From an uncultured Lachnospira sp. (GTDB lineage: Bacteria > Bacillota > Clostridia > Lachnospirales > Lachnospiraceae): DNA of 64,000 nt. Under the pieces are notes generated by a model. It had not been told where the DNA came from. It ran no database searches and worked only from the letters and a program-made list of their open reading frames with translations. This document shows positions 62,132-64,000 of this stretch, in pieces; the stretch's first letter is position 1, and every line of letters begins with the position of its first letter. The stretch spans positions 102,505 to 166,504 of the forward strand of contig CAJUKN010000007.1 of the NCBI GenBank assembly GCA_910587485.1, in the 5' to 3' direction. Position numbers and translations under genes: made by a program.

Positions 62132-62589
62132 AGATACAAAAGATATGGCGGCAGACTTTAGAGATATGTACATAAATAAAACTAAATTAGAGAGCTAATA
62201 AAAGAATCTCTTTACCCTTTGATATTTCTCATCTTTTTCCTGATATAACCTTGAAAATACTCTGTTTTAGAGTTATACTACCATACCATTAAACAATAAA
62301 GGGTGGTGGTAAGATAATGGAGCAGATGAAAGTAAGCAGTATTATGACATGATATTTGGGGTACTTTTTCAAGAAAATGAATAAGCGTATGAATTTTAAA
62401 GGAAGTATATCATAGTATTCATAAAACAGGTCATATCATTTTTTAGATAAATGATTGATTTACTGTTTTAGGGTATGATAAAAGTCGCCAAAGGTTGGCA
62501 TTCCATAAGGATGTTAAATCCAAAGACTTTGTACTCAGCCAGAATGATTGAATTGTAGGCAAATTCAAATCATATGGAGGAATTGCAAA
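62132..62589. other. Intergenic debris between the toxin-antitoxin unit and the TnpV-like gene
   Basis: A possible 28-codon frame at 62112-62198 has no ribosome site. A stretch at about 62318-62382 reads SKQYYDMIFGVLFQENE and may be a gene remnant. The sequence ACTCT-GTTTT-AGAGT near 62260 is a small hairpin. Nothing intact. Confidence 0.45.
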
Positions 62590-62898
62590 ATGGCAAAATC
62601 AATTTTTGAGAGATTAAGCGGCGAATATGAACAGCAAGAAGATTACTTAATACCACGCTTGACTGTACCCGCCGAAGAAGAACATTCAATAGGAATATGG
62701 GGACAGCAGCATCTGGATTATCTGAAACAGTGCCACAAATTCCTAAAAGACTTTACAATTCGGATTGCGGCTGACGCAATCCGATGCTCGCTATCCCTGT
62801 GGACATCCCGAAAAAGCCATTTTAGTAAAGATATCTTCTTTCGGCAAGTAAAGTTGAATATATTTTTGAGTTTTGTCCTTATCCAGTGTCATGCTTAG
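62590..62898 (+). pseudogene. TnpV-like transposon protein, C-terminus lost
   Basis: From ATG 62590 (GGAGGA upstream) the first 47 residues match the head of TnpV proteins carried by clostridial transposons (MAKSIFERLSGEYEQQEDYL, then IGIWGQQHLDYLKQ). After that the expected helical tail is replaced by unrelated residues (CHKFLKDFTIRIAADAIRC), so a frameshift or junction lies near 62731. It marks a former mobile element; no recombinase gene remains. Confidence 0.55.
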
Positions 62899-62968
62899 CA
62901 AAAGTTCTAATCTGTATTATCCTGGTATTTTTACATCACTGACCTAAAATTATCCTGTCTAAATTGCA

Positions 62969-63709
62969 TCAGTCTTTTTCATATCCATTTCTTCGATAAA
63001 GTACTAAAAATACAAGAATGCTAATGATTAATTCTCCGATAAGCACTGCGATGTCCAGAGGTTTTAACGTATATGACATTCCCTCTGCAAATCCACTTGC
63101 CATCTCTGTCAACACTCCAGTAAACAAAAACCCTGAGATATGGTGCAATTTTTCGGAAAGATTTCCAAACATTGGAATCATCATAAACACGATCATCAAT
63201 GGATAAGAAATCAAATTTGCATTCATCTGATTTTTGGCGCAGAGACCAACAATCATTCCCATTACACAACTAATCAGAGAGGCTACCGCACTGACCAGTA
63301 AGAAAGCCACGACAGATACCTGGCTCATAGAAATACCACTAATCACCAATACCACAATATTGATTATATTCATCAACACAAATGGAAATAGAATACTTCC
63401 GATAAAATACTGCATTCCAGTGACTGATGACGTCATTAAGACCCGTAACGTATGTTTCTCTTTCTCTTCTGCAATGGCAGTCCCTACCATCAGGAATCCA
63501 TCCATACACAAATTAAGGGAAATTCCCAAACTCAGAATCAAAGACACCAGAATGGGTGATAAATCACCTCCCGAATTGATGCTATATAAAATTTTGACCA
63601 TCCATACCATCGCCACGGTTAAAAGCGGTCCGATCATAATCGCTGTATTGCGGCTGATACAAATCCATTTAATCTGTGCAACTGCTGTTAATTTATTAAT
63701 ATTATCCAT
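62969..63709 (-). CDS. ABC transporter permease (ABC-2 type)
   Basis: 246 residues with six membrane helices and the ABC-2 pattern: an N-terminal amphipathic segment, a DGFLMVGTAIAEEKEKHTLRVLM motif between helices 2 and 3 (the coupling region common to this family), and a C-terminal helix ending in LYRRNGYEKD. It follows its ATPase gene by 13 bases. Likely exports a peptide, drug or lipid. GAGGAG precedes ATG 63709. Codon use looks less AT-rich than most of the window. Confidence 0.85.
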   Translation of the reverse strand: MDNINKLTAVAQIKWICISRNTAIMIGPLLTVAMVWMVKILYSINSGGDLSPILVSLILSLGISLNLCMDGFLMVGTAIAEEKEKHTLRVLMTSSVTGMQYFIGSILFPFVLMNIINIVVLVISGISMSQVSVVAFLLVSAVASLISCVMGMIVGLCAKNQMNANLISYPLMIVFMMIPMFGNLSEKLHHISGFLFTGVLTEMASGFAEGMSYTLKPLDIAVLIGELIISILVFLVLYRRNGYEKD

Positions 63710-63722
63710 ATTAAAACTCCTC

Positions 63723-64000
63723 TCACATACTGGCTAATCCAAGGGATGCCCCTGTTACTTGTAAAAATACATGTTCCAATGTTGGCTCACAAGAATGAAT
63801 ACACTGTATTTCATCTCTCTGCATCCATTCTGAAATTTTTGCAATATTTTGAGGACTTTGCTCTAAGACGACTTCTTCCTGATTGTTCAAAAGTAGATGA
63901 TATTTTTTATTTTGATTATATTTCAGGCAAAGTTCTTTGGGCGATCCGCACTCGACAATTTTCCCCTGATACAAAAGTGCAACTCTATCACAAAGTTTTG
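63723..64000 (-). CDS. ABC transporter ATP-binding protein (partial, C-terminus)
   Basis: The frame runs off the window end; about 92 residues are visible. CDRVALLYQGKIVECGSPKEL is the segment just after the switch His in ABC ATPases, and the C-terminal stretch (LEQSPQNIAKISEWM ... CEPTLEHVFLQVTG) is typical of drug/lantibiotic-export ATPases, where ExPTLExVFL is common. It is the partner of the adjacent permease. Walker motifs lie beyond the window. Confidence 0.85.
   Translation of the reverse strand, partial: KLCDRVALLYQGKIVECGSPKELCLKYNQNKKYHLLLNNQEEVVLEQSPQNIAKISEWMQRDEIQCIHSCEPTLEHVFLQVTGASLGLASM

Noticed and set aside
62264..62297. GTTTTAGAGTTATA resembles the start of a type II CRISPR repeat
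   Set aside because: Only the first 14 bases fit, the repeat end is missing, there is one copy, and no cas gene or spacer pattern is present.

Overview
The window looks like chromosome from an AT-rich, motile, spore-forming anaerobic Firmicute, most plausibly a Lachnospiraceae-type Clostridia. The reasons are an alpha/beta small acid-soluble spore protein, chemotaxis genes (CheX, CheY, an MCP, a MotA), a group-B-like [FeFe] hydrogenase, the pyrC-pyrF-pyrK-pyrD-pyrE arrangement, DUF1385, DUF4364 and DUF6142-like genes, and AT-rich codon use with strong AGGAGG-type ribosome sites. No rRNA, tRNA, CRISPR array or intact transposase gene was seen.

Layout. 0-5.5 kb: cheX-cheY-truA-like, argS, a family 2 glycosyltransferase and a YcxB-like membrane protein. 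5.7-17.2 kb: one long co-directional run that opens with a GAF-GGDEF-EAL c-di-GMP enzyme and carries the pyrimidine genes, with a chemoreceptor between pyrD and pyrE, then small membrane proteins and a long M29-like aminopeptidase. 17.3-22.8 kb: a frameshifted gene, then purE-purM-purN-purD and hisS. 22.9-25.0 kb: PadR-DUF1700-DUF4097 envelope module. 25.4-26.7 kb: divergent Rrf2 regulator and flavodoxin-ferredoxin gene. 26.9-29.1 kb: MotA, a shortened MotA-like protein and a membrane-anchored LuxR-type protein. 29.1-31.0 kb: small accessory genes and a pseudogene. 31.1-38.6 kb: hydrogenase, NUDIX, a leucine-rich lipoprotein, an alpha/beta hydrolase, a hemerythrin fusion, DegV, HypB and an XRE regulator. 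38.9-42.2 kb: clpS-clpA-aat, a compact N-degron operon. 42.3-51.2 kb: membrane pyrophosphatase, DJ-1, D,D-carboxypeptidase, SASP and tig-clpP-clpX-ysxC. 51.3-59.0 kb: DUF4364, malic enzyme, rho, rpmE, DUF1385, prmC and prfA. 59-64 kb: decayed mobile-element territory with a VapBC-like toxin-antitoxin pair, a TnpV-like remnant and the end of an ABC transporter.

How the genes work together. De novo pyrimidine and purine synthesis dominate the first third. Protein quality control is unusually well represented: trigger factor, ClpXP, ClpS-ClpA and the Aat transferase that makes N-degrons. Motility and signalling proteins are threaded through metabolic operons.

The most interesting non-gene signals are: (i) a dispersed element with inverted-repeat ends that finishes exactly at the Shine-Dalgarno of three unrelated genes; (ii) a compact four-way-junction RNA candidate at 51827-51940; (iii) repeated GTAGTATA boxes around the MotA-like/LuxR module; and (iv) a family of intergenic palindromes built on GACTGTTGCAAAA arms. 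All calls are from reading the sequence; no database search or folding program was run.
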